Below, one piece after another: positions 1-11,087 of a stretch of DNA of 64,000 nt. The position numbers and the translations under genes were made by a program. The notes below the pieces were generated by a model. The model did not search any database. It was given only the letters and a program-made list of their open reading frames with translations, and had not been told where the DNA came from. Where the stretch lies: positions 20,763,117 through 20,827,116 of the forward strand of contig CM043009.1 in the NCBI GenBank assembly GCA_023678885.1, read 5' to 3'. Origin of the DNA: Pogostemon cablin (Eukaryota > Streptophyta > Magnoliopsida > Lamiales > Lamiaceae). Each line of letters starts with the position of its first letter. Position 1 is the first letter of the stretch.

Positions 1-243
1 CAGCAGACATATGGGACTCAGATCAGGGAGATTCGCGAAGTCCAGCAAGAGCATGGAAGACACATTGAAGAGTTAAGAGCTGGACAACGAAGGAGGGAGT
101 ACTATGAAGAACAATCAAGGGCGCACTCCAACAACATGGAGGAGATGTTGACCATGATGTTCAACTTCCAGTTTCCTGCGAACCCTCGAGCCTACATCCC
201 ATGGAACACCTATCGTCCACCTCCTCCGCCTCCGGAACAATGA
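1..243 (+). pseudogene. C-terminal end of a retroelement-type ORF (partial)
   Basis: Frame 1 is open from the window edge to a TGA at 241-243 and encodes about 80 residues. The peptide has a charged, coiled-coil-like stretch rich in E, R and Q (REIREVQQEHG onward), then a proline-rich end (YRPPPPPPEQ). This composition is typical of the ORFs carried by plant Athila/Tat-type Gypsy elements, and the AT-rich non-coding sequence downstream resembles the tail region of such elements. The start lies outside the window, so length, domain content and intactness cannot be judged. A host gene end is possible but less likely. The assignment rests on composition and context, with no domain match. Confidence 0.4.
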
Positions 244-1230
244 GGGAGTATTTTGAGTGCTTGGCACTTTTGTCCATTCATCTAGCTATTAGTTAGAATT
301 TCGGTATTATTGCTTAGACATTTGATTTGATATGTTAGGATTTGATTGGATTGTACTTAAATTGTTGGTTTTTGGGAGGTTTTAATTTGGGATTTTTTTT
401 TTTCAGTTTTATGCGATTTACTTTTTGGTATTTTAGTTTGATTTTTCGATGTTTGATGCGATGGGTGATTGATCTTTATTGTTATGGATTTGAATTGAGG
501 TGTTTTATTTTCTTTTGATGGATGATTTGATTTATGCTTGTTATATGTTTGTATTGTTGGTTGATCCCTTGTTTAGTAGGTGATGTTTGTTGTTATTTTA
601 ATTCTTGTATAGGTATGGTTTTGGTGGTATGTTTTGGGAAGGAGTTGAGTAATGTTTTTGAGTATGAGCTATGATGCATTGTTTGTGATAGGTGATGGCA
701 AGCATGTTAATGGTTTCTACTTATTGAAATTGTGACATGGATTACATAATTTGTTCAATTTTGAGAAGTATGAAGGTTGATTAGATTTCTTTTGGTCCAA
801 GCAAAAGCTTGTGAGAGTTGAGCCTCAACCGTGCCTCCATGGTTAATTCTTGATGAGAGGACCGGTTGAACTTAGACAAACTAGAACTTGCTCTTGGACT
901 ATAGGAACGAAGCCCGAATGGTTGAAATTTGTGAAATGATCTTAGGCCATCCTTGTTGAGAAAGTCATGGCCATAAAATTTCCCTACCAAAAACATTATC
1001 CCTAGTAAGCCACTTTGAACCTTTAAGCCTATTTTTTGTGATATAAGCACATTTCAAGCCTTGAAAACCCATTTAAACCTTATATATAACCTATGTGTGG
1101 GTAATTGAGGATGATGATGGTTTACAAGGGAATATGTGGAAATATGTGCAAAGAAACGTACATGGAAAGAAAGGTTTAGTCAAGAAAAAGGATGAAAGAG
1201 TAATGTATTTTTTTAAAACAAAGAATAATA
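244..1230 (+). other. Non-coding tail of the retroelement
   Basis: About 1 kb with no credible gene. It is T- and G-rich on the plus strand and then contains phrases such as ccctaccaaa and tgaacctttaagcc. Similar phrases lie between pol and the 3' LTR of the Gypsy element at 41-43 kb (for example near 42060-42130). I read it as the 3' untranslated part of a Gypsy-type element that is cut off where the duplicated peptide locus begins. No LTR boundary was found. Confidence 0.4.
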
Positions 1231-2424
1231 TGAATGGTTTATAGATTCTTTACCCCTCCCTAAATCGATGATGGAACATATTTGTCAGTGAAAACAAAGA
1301 ATAATGTATTTTTTTAAAACTTCACTTTGTATATTTTTAGGTGTTGAACTACCACACGTTTTATATTTTAATATATAGAGAATATTAGTTTTTTAATCTC
1401 CATTATTATTTTGATAAGATTTTATATTGATGATCGGTTTAAATTTTTCCTCAATTGCCACGTTGGATGAAGCTACTGGAAAGCCTCTATTTGAGACGTC
1501 ATGTGCGGCAACGCATGCGATTTTCCGGCAAAAAAATCAATTTCACCAAAATAGTCAATATCGGGAGTTAGGGGATGAAATTGAAAATTGTATCTTTTTT
1601 TGGGACGGAATCAAAAATTCTCTAAAGTTATGATTGGTTCAAATTTCCCTCAGTTGCACGCTGGATGAAGCTACCGAAACACTCTAATTTGAGACGTCAT
1701 CTGCAGTACACATGCGATATTCTGGCCAAAAAATCAATTTCTGGCGATTTTGGGATCAAAATTGACAAATATTAAAAGTTACGGGACAAAATTGAAAATT
1801 TTATCTTTTTTTGGCGGAATCAAAAAATCTCTATAGTTATGGGATAAAAAGTGATTTTAACTAGATGATTGTTTTATTGATGATTTTTTTTGGTGTTGAA
1901 TATGTCTATAAATGATGGAAAAAAGAATTAATTAACCTTTCAGATATGTTGATAAATATAAATTGGTGTTTATCTTGAAAGTTGGAGATAAGTGGCAATA
2001 AATGTGTTTGTTGATGCTATAAATCATTGTTTTGTAGAAATCAAGTTAGTTACATATGCTTGATTGAATGTACAAGATGGAGAAGAAGCATTTGCAATTA
2101 AGCATATTGTTGTTGTTATGCTTGTTAAGGGGTTACATTTCTTTCTCATATAATTCTCTTTTCCCTCTCTCCAATATGATAATTAAAAAGGAATTAATTC
2201 TATGTTTTTCGAGATTAATTAATTTAGTAGGAATTTATAAGATGAATTAGTATTAATCATGATATATATTATAGGCTATGTTGATTTTGAAACAGGGGAG
2301 AATGCGATGAAGTCGGATACAAGGGAGAAACCGTTTACGAAAGATTGCAAGTTCTGGAAGGGAGCGGACCGAGCAAAATGTGGGCCCAAATGTGAGCCCG
2401 AACACTGTAGCAAGATATGCGAAC

Positions 2425-4352
2425 TATGACAAGGATTATGCGATCATCACTTGTGTTATGATGAGAGAATGTCGTATTATATATAATTAGTGTGGTACAT
2501 GATTGATTGTCGTCATTTTCACCTAGGTTTTAGTGTCTTTATGTGTGTATTTTCGGATGTTTTTATCCGTATGTGTGTTACTTTTGGTGGAGTTATTGTT
2601 GTTTTGAGGAAAGTGGTACGAACTGATAGAATTGTGTAAATGAGCTTAAATATGTGTAAAACAGGTCATGGAACGGACAAACACGGAGTCGGGAGCGAAA
2701 GGGAGACGAAGAATAGGCCATGCAGCTGCACGGGCCGTGCGCGGAACACGGCCCTGTAGCAGCTGGCCGTGTAATGTCATCAGAACACGCTGCTCGGCCA
2801 GAGATTCGGCCGTGCGCTGGTGCACGGGCCGTGCGCTGCTGCACGCCCCGTGTGCGGAGCTCGGCCCTGTAAGAAGGAGCCGTGTATTGTCGTCAGAAAG
2901 TGCTGCACGGCCATGATCAAGGCCGTGTATTGCAGCTCGAGCCGTGTCCGGAAGCACGCACAAAACGCCGAAGTAGGTGTGCCCTACACGGGCCGTGTAC
3001 TGCAGCACGGGCCGTGTAGGTGCAAAATCCTGTGTAATTTTCAGAAAGTTCCGGAAGCTTCTAGAAGGTCCATAAGTGATATAAAATCATGATTTGTGTG
3101 AAATTAGAGAGAGAGATACACATAAGATCAGATTGAGAGCAGTTACACACAATCCACACCACATTTCCTCACACACTAGATCTACAAACCATCTACACCA
3201 TCTAAATCCATCAATTCACCTTGATCTTCATAAATCCATCCATACATCCATTCCTTCTATCATCTAAGAAGAGAAAATCAGATTTGTTTGAAGAATTTGG
3301 CATGATCAAGGAAGAAGGAGTCTACCTTCAAGGGGAAGCTCAATCTCTTTTATTTTGCTACTTTCTTCATTTTATTGCTCATATGGAGCTTGTATTGGAT
3401 TGTAGCCAATTTGCAATGAATATTTGTGGCTAGTCCTCAAGTGAGGCTAGCAATATGATTGGTTAGGAAATATGTAGATTTTTGCACTATTAAAGCTTGA
3501 TGAATTGATTGTTATGATTACTTTCTATCATGAATTCTTATTCTCATTTGATGCATGATGTGTGTGGTTAAATTCTCTATGCATAGTGTTAGGATGGCCA
3601 TTCCAATATTATGTGTGGTGATTTAATTGAATCATTGATTGTATTAGGTGACTTAGTTAGTATGAGGGGAGGAAAGCCATTCCCTCCAAGTGCTTAGAAC
3701 CTCATGATAGAACATTAGTGATGAACTAGTGAGGGGAACCAACTTATGATCATAGTACCCATGAGGGAATTGAGAGTAAGACAATCTTAGGAGATTTAAA
3801 CTTGTAAAAGAGTTGAGAACCTAATCACCTTGGCCATAGGGGTTAGGGGTACAATTGTGATTGCCCTTAGTATCATAACTTGAAAGTCATCAATGCTTGA
3901 GTAAGTGTGAAGTCTACATAAGACCTTGACCATGATGTTGCTAGCCTTGCTCTCTTTTTAGATACACTTCATCCATTCCATCTCATTCTTGCTACTTGAT
4001 TTGATTGATACTTGTTATAATTAGTTGCTTGTCTAGTTTATTAGTTAATTGATAGAGTAATCATAGTTCTTAATCAAAACCTTATCTTGATCATCCTTAC
4101 AAAACATAAATCAATGGAAAATCCGGATACAACTTGAGTTTACATTTTCCCTTGGGACGACAATCTTATAAATTTTGCACTTGGTCACGCGTATACAACA
4201 GCGATAGAGTACACTTACTCTTGTCAATTACCGAAATTGAAACTAAGTTCAATGATCTCCATAATATATGGAAGGCAATCAAAGCAAAAAATACATATAC
4301 ATGATACAATGAATATAGACACTAATACAATATTCAACTCTTTCCCTTAATA
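2425..4352 (-). repeat. 3' LTR of Copia-1, split by a solo LTR
   Basis: Two pieces, 2425-2503 (79 bp) and 4257-4352 (96 bp), add to 175 bp, the exact length of the 5' LTR. The gap is the solo LTR at 2504-4251 with its 5-bp target duplication atgat. The pol stop codon (4334-4336) lies inside the LTR. Confidence 0.9.
2504..4251 (+). mobile_element. Solo LTR of a Gypsy-type element, copy 1 (inside Copia-1 3' LTR)
   Basis: 1748 bp beginning TGATTGTCGTC and ending AAGTTCA, flanked by the perfect 5-bp duplication atgat at 2499-2503 and 4252-4256. No internal domains or second LTR are present, so it is a solo LTR left by LTR-LTR recombination. A second copy with its own duplication is at 24262-26012. 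The segment 2720-3020 is GC-rich and filled with variants of cacgggccgtg. The short ORFs here on both strands are low-complexity products of those repeats and are not genes. Plus is the direction in which it reads TG to CA with Gypsy-like ends; the true strand is uncertain. Confidence 0.88.
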
Positions 4353-7300
4353 CCCCCCGTCAAGCATTGCGTGGGGTGCAAGCAAACGCAAAGCTTGGAG
4401 CGCAAGAACGTAAAGACGGGTTGTGGTAACGCCTTAGTAAAAATATCAGCGAGCTGTAAATGCGATGGAACAAAATCAGTGCGTAACTTACCCGAAGAGA
4501 CCAGCTCACGAATAAAATGACAATCAATGTCAATATGCTTGGCGCGTTTGTGGACCACTGGGTTCTGACTCAAAAATACAGCACTCTTGTTGTCACACAG
4601 AAGCGTCGCCGGAGGCTTGGGCGACTGATGAATCTCATGAAGTAAATTCAGCAACCAAATAATTTCAGAACCAGCGTTAGCGAGGGCCCTATATTCTGAC
4701 TCACAGCTTGAACGAGCAACCGTAGGCTGCTTTTTAGCACTCCAAGAAACGAGATTACCCCCAAAGAAAATCGAATAACCATAGGTGGAGCGACGAGTCT
4801 CCAAACATCTCGCCCAATCAGCGTCAGAATATCCCACAATTATCTTCTCAGGATGGTGAGTGAAGTTAAGACCATAATGGATGGTACTCTTCACATAGCG
4901 AAGGATGCGCTTAACAGCAGCAAAGTGATCGGCAGTAGGAGAATGAAGAAACTGGCTCACAGTGTTGACAGCAAAAGAGAGATCAGGCCGAGTGATGGTA
5001 AGATACTGAAGAGCACCTACCAACAAACGATAAAGCGTCAGATCATCAAACGCCGTTCCCGAGCTTTTTAATAAACTTCGCGCAGCAAGTGGGGTGGAAA
5101 CAGGCTTGCACGCAAGCATAGAAGCTCGATCCAAGATGTCGTGAGCATACTTCGTCTGACCAACAAAAATGCCATCAGAAGTATAAGAGACCTCCAAACC
5201 CAAAAAATATATCAACTTGCCAAGATCTTTTATAGCAAACACCGAATGGGTGCGAGCAATAAACTGTCGAAGAAGATTCTGATCATTCCCTGTAAGAATA
5301 ATATCATCAACATACAAGAGAAGATACAGAAGAGAAGACCCCTTCTTCAAGCAAAACAAAGAGGGATCACAATGCGATTGGCGAAATCCCAGAGTCAACA
5401 AGTAAGTACTGAACCGCTGAAACCAGGCCAACGGAGCTTGTCTAAGGCCATACAGAGCTTTCTTGAGCCGGCACACATGAGTAGGACTGCGAGAATCAAC
5501 AAAGCCAGGCGGCTGAGCCATAAAAACTGGCTTAGAAATGATCCCATTCAAGAAGGCGTTTTTCACATCCAATTGATGTAGAGGCCACTGATGATGCACA
5601 GCAAGAGCCAGAATAAGGCGAACAGTGGTGGCCTTGACTACAGGACTGAATGTGTGATGGAAGTCCGACCCAGGAATCTGTGTGAAACCCTGAGCAACCA
5701 GACGAGCCTTATACCGCTCAATAGAGCCATCCGAACGATACTTTGTCCGAAACACCCACTTGGACCCAACAACGTTCACACCGGGGGGTGGTGGAACCAA
5801 ATCCCAAGTTTCATTAAGTGCTAGAGCGTCAATCTCCTCTTGCATAGCAGCCATCCAATGAGGGAATTTGGAAGCCGATTTAAAACCACGAGGCTCAGTA
5901 GCAGTGGTAAGAGAGCTAAGCAGAGCTGTGTAGGCCATATCAACAGGATACCGAGGCTTGAAAATGCCATCCTTTGCACGAGTGACCATTGAGTGAGATG
6001 GTACTCGCGGTGGTGAAGGTGGCGGTGGAGCCACCGGCGAAGGCAGAGGAGCCGCAGCGGGGGGAGCCTCCAGTGGAGCCGGAGGTGATAGGGGCTCAGT
6101 AAGAGGTGCAGGTGGCACATCAAATGTTTCCGGATCCATGTGAAGTGGAGGTGAAACAGAAGAACCTGATACACTAGCAGTGGGAACAACAGGATCCAAA
6201 AAACTGGAAATTGGCAAGTCTTGTGCTGACTGAGGAGTATTCCCAGAGAAAGGGAAAAGTCGCTCATCAAATTGAGCATGCCAAGTAATGTAGATGCGTG
6301 CGGAAGCAGGATCGAAGCATCGAAAACCCTTATAAGAACCACTATACCCCAGAAAAATACAAGCCCGACTGCATGGTGAAAGTTTATTATCAGCATAGTC
6401 ACGCAAGAAAGGGAAAACCCGACAACCAAATGGCTTAAAAATACCATAATCCGGAACACTATTAAACAACATTTCATACGGAGATATATTGTGAAGAACA
6501 GTCGATGGCAACCTGTTAATCACATACACGGCAGTAGAAAAAGCATCAAACCATAGGGATGCAGGCGCAGAAGCATGAAACAACATCGAAAGGCCAGTCT
6601 CTGTGATGTGTCTGTGTTTCCGTTCTGCGCGTCCATTCTGCTGCGGAGTATAAGGACAAGACAAACGATGCAAAATGCCATATTTAGCCATAAAATCAGC
6701 CACCCGGTTGTTCACAAACTCAGTGCCTCCATCAGATTGAAAAACCTTGATGGAGCGAGAAAACTATGTGCAGACAAACGTATGAAACCGAACAAGCACA
6801 TCATAAAATTCAGATTTGGTATGCAATGGATAAATCCACGAAAAACGCGAGTAATCATCCACAAACACGACATAATAACGATATCCACCAGATGAAATAA
6901 CGGGAGCAGGTCCCCATAAATCACAATGAACCATGTCAAGAACAGAAGTAGCACGCTTCTTATTTAAAGGGAAGGGTAATTTCTTACTTTTAGCCAATTG
7001 GCAAGAAGTGCAAATAGTAGGGTTCGGTAAAACTGAAGTAACAGATAAATGACCCAATTAATTAAAAACAAAGAAATAGCACTAGGTGAAACATGGCCTA
7101 GGCGAAGATGCCACAAATCAAAACTAGCACGTAAACTTTTATTATGAAGAGCAGCAACAAGAGCCGCAGCACCATGCTCCAAGACATACAACCCATTCTC
7201 ACACCTTCCTTGAGCTAGAATTATCTTTGTCGATCGATTCTGAACATCAAATTTCTTATCAGAGAACACAACATCAACATCACAATCTGAAGTTAATTTG

Positions 7301-8484
7301 CTAATAGAGAGCAAGTTCTTAGTAAGGCCCGGAACAACCAGAACATTCAATAAATCAAGATAAGACATAATACGACCTGAACCAATATGAGAAATACGCA
7401 AGGAATTCCCATTACCAACAGTGACTGAATTGTTACCAGAGTATGGCTCAAAAGAGTCCAATTGCGTCGCGTGAGGAGTCATGTGTGCGGAAGCGCCAGA
7501 ATCCACATACCAATCAGCAGCTGAACTCGGAGGAGAGACGTTGCAAGCCGCATGGAAAGCTTGAGCAAGGTCGGTGCAGGAGGTCATGGTTGCTGAGCCT
7601 GCACGGCCTCGGGAGGCTTGTTGAAGCTGCAAATATTGGGGACACTTGTCGGCATAGTGTTCCCCACGACACAACTGGCAGCGGGGAACAAACGGGCGGC
7701 GGCCACCACGCCCAGCACCCCCACCGCGTCGCTGAGTAGGGGCCGATTGAAAGCCTCCCCGGCCCCTATTCTGACCAGATGGCCGACGGGCCTCACCAGC
7801 GGTCTCATCCGCAATAAAAACTGCCGGAGTGCTCACAGCAGAAGGGCGTTCCATAGAGCGAACCATGAGATCGTATTGTACGGCCTGATGGAGAAGATCC
7901 CGAAAAAGAGGAATGGGAGTCATCGCCATTCTCGTATCCGCGAAATTCGCAAATGAAGAGCCAAGTCCCCGGAGGAACCAGTGGCTTTTGTCACTTTCCT
8001 CCACAGGCTTTTGGATGGCAGCCAGTTGGTCACACAACAGCTTGAATCGCCGGCCGTAATCCGCGACTGAGAGATCATCGCGACGAAGCGACAGTAGCTC
8101 CTCGCGTAACTGGTTGGCCCGCGACGTGGAGGCGTGCGCGAAGGCTGATTCAAGCGCCTGCCACGCAGACCGAGCAGTGCAGCAATCCAACACCTCAGCC
8201 ATGGCCTCTGGCTCCAGCGTCGCGAACAGTACACCGAGAAGTTTCTGATCCCGCAGAGTCCAAGAAGGGAAGGCGGGATTGGGGATGTCCTCACCGGCGG
8301 CGGAAGTGGTGGTTACTGGGGGAGGGGAGGAAGAACCATCCAAGAGATCCAACATCTCGAACGTCGTCGCCATGGAGACAAATTGTCGTTTCCACATCAG
8401 GTAGGTGGAGGAGGAAAGCTTAATTTGGACCAGGTTGATCATCGCCGTCGTCTGAGAAGAAGGAGCGGGAGCGGCGGCGGCCAT
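4334..8484 (-). pseudogene. Copia-1 gag-pol polyprotein, frameshifted and with a stop
   Basis: The reading frame starts at 8484 (MAAAAPAPSS). In order: a UBN2/gag-like region; a CCHC zinc knuckle (CQLCRGEHYADKC); protease with DSGASAHMT; the GAG-pre-integrase HLRLGH motif; integrase with DLWGP, FVDDYSRF and SDGGTEF; reverse transcriptase with LDVKNAFLNG and YVDDIILTGND; and RNase H with YSDADWA and SSCESEYRAL, ending at TGA 4334-4336. Two lesions are visible. A frameshift near 7060-7080 sits between the pre-integrase and integrase zinc regions, and an in-frame TAG at 6764-6766 falls where a CAG glutamine codon would be expected. Otherwise length (about 1380 codons) and motifs are complete. 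The element is antisense to the peptide gene. It is not autonomous as it stands. Confidence 0.93.
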
Positions 8485-8575
8485 GATGAACGAAGAAGAG
8501 AAGGAAAGGCAAAAGGGAGAAGCGGGCAGAATATTGCCAGAAAGGAAGAATTAGGGAGAATTAGGGTTCCGAAAA

Positions 8576-8588
8576 CCCGCTGATACCA
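8576..8588 (-). other. Primer-binding site of Copia-1
   Basis: The minus strand reads TGGTATCAGCGGG immediately after the LTR. TGGTATCAG is the standard match to the 3' end of plant initiator tRNA-Met used by most Copia elements. Confidence 0.85.
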
Positions 8589-8763
8589 TATGACAAGGAT
8601 TATGCGATCATCACTTGTGTGATGATGAGAGAATGTCGTATTATATACAATTATTGTGGTACATGATCTCCATAATATATGGAAGGCAATCAAAGCAAAA
8701 AATACATATAAATGATACAATGAATATAGACACTAATACAATATTCAACTCTTTCCCTTAATA
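8589..8763 (-). repeat. 5' LTR of Copia-1
   Basis: 175 bp, read on the minus strand from TATTAAGG to GTCATA. It matches the split 3' LTR at 2425-2503 and 4257-4352 with four mismatches. The primer-binding site begins directly at its inner end. Confidence 0.9.
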
Positions 8764-8920
8764 CGAACCCGTTCCGAAGGCGGAGGACTCCGAGTGTGTT
8801 GGTTACAATTGTTATTGTCTCTGGGGTTGCAAAAACACTACAACCACTCGCCGTCATCCGCGACCTCTCCGCCGTCGTCCACCACCGCACACCCATCGTC
8901 CACAACGCTGCCTGGCTTAG

Positions 8921-9587
8921 TTACCCGCCCTTTATTTTGCTATTGAAGTCAATCAATATTATACAGTACAACTCCTGTAATTGCACTATAATTCCTTTCA
9001 AGAAATAAATAATCTATGTGCAAGCTTAAATTAATCAAATAACTCTATATATCATCAACCGCAAATTTATGTTAGCCAGACAAAAAAATTAATAATAATA
9101 ATAGGATTAATGTATATCAAAATGATAATAAAATAATTCAAATATTGACTACGATTTGAAAATAAAATTTAATGCTATAAATGTAAAATAGCACAATAAG
9201 ACTACATAAAAATATGTAAAATTGTAATTATAAGTACTAATGAGTAGTGTGTGTCATTTGCAAATGTATATGTAACTGTTAGATGTGTTTGCACAAAAGT
9301 GAAACTATGAGATATTTGGAAGAATATTAGTTTGTCAAAATGAATTAATTAACTTCTTAAGCATATTTTAGCCAGAGAGTGAAAAAAAAAATTATATATA
9401 TTATGATTGAGACAATTTTGATTTTATACTAGTATAAATTATTTATTTATTCTGTAAAACGATTACATTTTGCATAAACTAACTCAGGAACACAACTATA
9501 TATATAATATATATGATCATAACACTTGCATGGTTTGGTGCCAAACTTATTTTAAACTATATTCCAATTACACACATATGATGACTA
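8921..9587. other. Downstream of peptide copy A; no gene seen
   Basis: 8911-9010 resembles 12780-12895 (shared ttagttac, cctttattttgct and a block ending in gaaataaa), so the tail of the peptide unit was duplicated as well. 9260-9320 is weakly similar to 13580-13640 (gtgaaactatgaga versus gcgaaactacgaga). The rest is AT-rich, with no ORF or recognised element. Confidence 0.5.
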
Positions 9588-10596
9588 TTAGGGACGACGT
9601 CCTGCATGGCCAAGAAAAATGGCAGAAGCATTTTTGTGCTGTTGTTGATTAGGTTTAGCCACATTGCGCCTTTCCAACATCTTTCTAGCCATCAGTATAA
9701 TCTTGGAGTTGGTTAAATTAGCGCTGTTTTTATTCACAATTTTCTGAAAGGCCGTCGTAAAATAACCTCCTGAACCGTTTTCAGTCTCGTAGCAATATTC
9801 GTCATGCTGACAGCCGCTTAGCAGAATCCCCTCATCAGGCTTCAGAGGTTTGGGGAGACTTTCGGGGTTTAGGGTGAAGAGGAGACTTGCGTCCGACCCG
9901 AATAGGTGCACCACGTGCACTCCTATGTCCCCGTCGTTGAGGCCGGTCCGAGATGACAACCTTTGCAGTAGGGTCTCGTATGGTATCTTTCGAGGTGTAC
10001 CTGTACCTGTCCGACTCTTCATCATCATCGATATCTTCTTCTTCATTACGGATGATGTGGGAGCCAATTTGAACTGGCTCCTTGTCGATGAGCCCTCCAC
10101 TGTTGCAAGAATCAGCCATGATGGTGAAGGACGCCCCTTTAGGCACGCGATTAACCATGTGTCTGAAATCAACACCTTGTACCAGATATGCATAATCTTA
10201 GTAAGCAGCATATTCAAGCAAATATAGGAAATGAATTACATGACTTACTAGTAATGAAATTGTCATCAGAAGCAACGATGGCCTCGTATTTACGTGGATC
10301 ACGGGGACGGGTGAAGTCAGTTCCGTGTCCGGAGAAGTACCCGGTTTTGTCCGACTAATCATGGAGTAGAGTTCACTTTTTATTTTAGCAGCTGTCGGCA
10401 TTTCCCTGTTCCCCGGTGTATCCAACATGAGCTTGATGGAGCTGCTGTCGAACCCGAACCTCACCGACAGCGTCCGCCGGATGCCCAATGCGTCCTTATG
10501 GCATCCATTCAGGGGCTGATCTGTCCCTGAATAGTTGCACCCGACAACAAGGGCCATCTTCTTCCCGCCTGAGCTCAATATCATATCACCCTCCAT
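9588..10596 (-). pseudogene. Type II metacaspase gene (metacaspase-9-like), frameshifted
   Basis: Metacaspases are Arg/Lys-specific cysteine proteases linked to plant cell death. Exon 1 (10596 to 10249) starts MEGDMILSS and continues with the p20 strand MALVVGCNY. The catalytic-His motif YFSGHGTD (about 10318-10339) follows in a different frame, because sequence is missing just after SRTKPG near 10340. A 73-bp GT-AG intron (10176-10248) joins in phase to exon 2 (10175-9588), which carries the catalytic-Cys motif MADSCNSGGLID, where most family members have DSCHSGG. An acidic linker is followed by a second frame change near 9990-10050, in a repeated caggta run. The p10 part then reads PYETLLQRLSS and ILLSGCQHDE to TAA 9588-9590. 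The short linker and intron position fit metacaspase-9. With two frame breaks it is probably dead; assembly error is possible. Confidence 0.85.
10176..10248 (-). other. Intron of the metacaspase pseudogene
   Basis: 73 bp, minus-strand donor gtaagt and acceptor gtacaag, phase 1. Removing it joins ...FIT and VDFRHMVNRV in frame, as in the metacaspase p20 domain. Confidence 0.75.
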
Positions 10597-11087
10597 CTCC
10601 TTAATTAATATATGGAATTACTAGTATGGAGTATTACTTAATGCCTTGTAATTTGAAAACTAGTGATGTGAATTCATCCATCAACTACTCCTATTTTTAA
10701 TATTTGTGTTCACCATATTTTGCAAAATTATATTTCAAAAATTACTCTTTGAAGTAAACACTAATTTAATCTTTATTATTTTTCTTGGTAGATATTAAAC
10801 AAAAAAATTTGAGGACTGATATTTTTCTTTCACTCTTTCAAAAATAAAAATTAAAATTCATCCTTCTCATTTTTAACATATTAAAGAATTGATCGATTAA
10901 TTAAGTTACACGTGTAATAAGCGTTTGTCGACGTCAATATCTATGAGGAATAAAAAAACAAAAGCTAGCTTCGGTTACGTTTGTATATCAAATTATGCTA
11001 TTCTTGTTAATATTCCGCAAGTGATCAATTGTTCATGTTTTTGCTTAAATTAGACTAATATTCTCATTATGTTAATTACGCCGGTTT
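10597..11087. other. Upstream region of the metacaspase pseudogene; no gene seen
   Basis: AT-rich DNA without a credible ORF or a complete transposon. No convincing promoter element could be singled out. Confidence 0.4.

Larger units (their letters stand above)
2425..8763 (-). mobile_element. Copia-type LTR retrotransposon (Copia-1), nested inside the peptide gene
   Basis: Bounded by a perfect 5-bp target duplication, cgaac, at 2420-2424 and 8764-8768. The 5' LTR (minus-strand sense) is 8589-8763, 175 bp. The 3' LTR is 2425-2503 plus 4257-4352, also 175 bp once the nested solo LTR is removed. The LTRs differ at 4 sites by eye (about 2.3 percent). The ends are TATTAAGG...GTCATA, so the element starts and finishes with TA rather than the usual TG...CA. 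A primer-binding site complementary to initiator tRNA-Met abuts the 5' LTR, and a C-run at 4353-4358 is the polypurine tract on the minus strand. Gene order gag-PR-INT-RT-RH is Copia-type. Confidence 0.93.
1231..8810 (+). repeat. Segmental duplication, copy A (interrupted by Copia-1)
   Basis: From 1231 to 2424, then resuming after Copia-1 at 8769 to 8810, the sequence matches 13747-14991 almost base for base with only scattered substitutions and small indels. The unit covers about 1 kb of upstream DNA, exon 1, the intron and most of exon 2 of the cysteine-rich peptide gene. Similarity stops at the shared ggttacaatt. Inside the unit there is an older tandem duplication of about 200 bp (near 1431-1625 and 1631-1830, both containing ggatgaagctac and tttgagacgtcat). 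Confidence 0.85.
2068..8920 (+). pseudogene. Secreted cysteine-rich (defensin-like) peptide gene, copy A, split by Copia-1
   Basis: Exon 1 (2068-2131) encodes a short basic start and a leucine-rich core (LQLSILLLLCLL), a plausible signal peptide. A 143-bp intron (2132-2274, GT-AG, phase 1) follows. Exon 2 runs 2275-2424, is split by Copia-1 plus a 5-bp target duplication, and resumes at 8769 to a TAG at 8918-8920 in the same frame. Cysteine spacing in exon 2 is C-x10-C-x3-C-x4-C-x3-C-x10-C-x4-C-x-C-x3-C. The CxxxC and CxC elements recall plant defensin-like peptides, though the fit is loose. The tail after the last cysteine of the core is rich in Arg, Pro and Thr. Apart from the insertion I see no lesion. 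The splice donor (gttaca) is weak, so the exon 1 boundary is inferred from the phase. I do not recognise a specific family. Confidence 0.45.

Noticed and set aside
2593..3092. Overlapping ORFs of 80-120 codons on both strands (also 24404-24778)
   Set aside because: They lie in the GC-rich palindromic array of the solo LTRs, appear in several frames at once and contain no domain. Open frames follow from the base composition.
4853..5824. Plus-strand ORFs of 70-150 codons
   Set aside because: Antisense shadows of the Copia-1 reverse transcriptase and integrase region.
7443..7956. Plus-strand ORFs over the Copia-1 gag region
   Set aside because: Shadows of the GC-richer gag and protease sequence on the minus strand.
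8796..9008. 70-codon plus ORF across the Copia-1 junction
   Set aside because: Different frame from the peptide exon resuming at 8769. No features, and the peptide frame explains the sequence.
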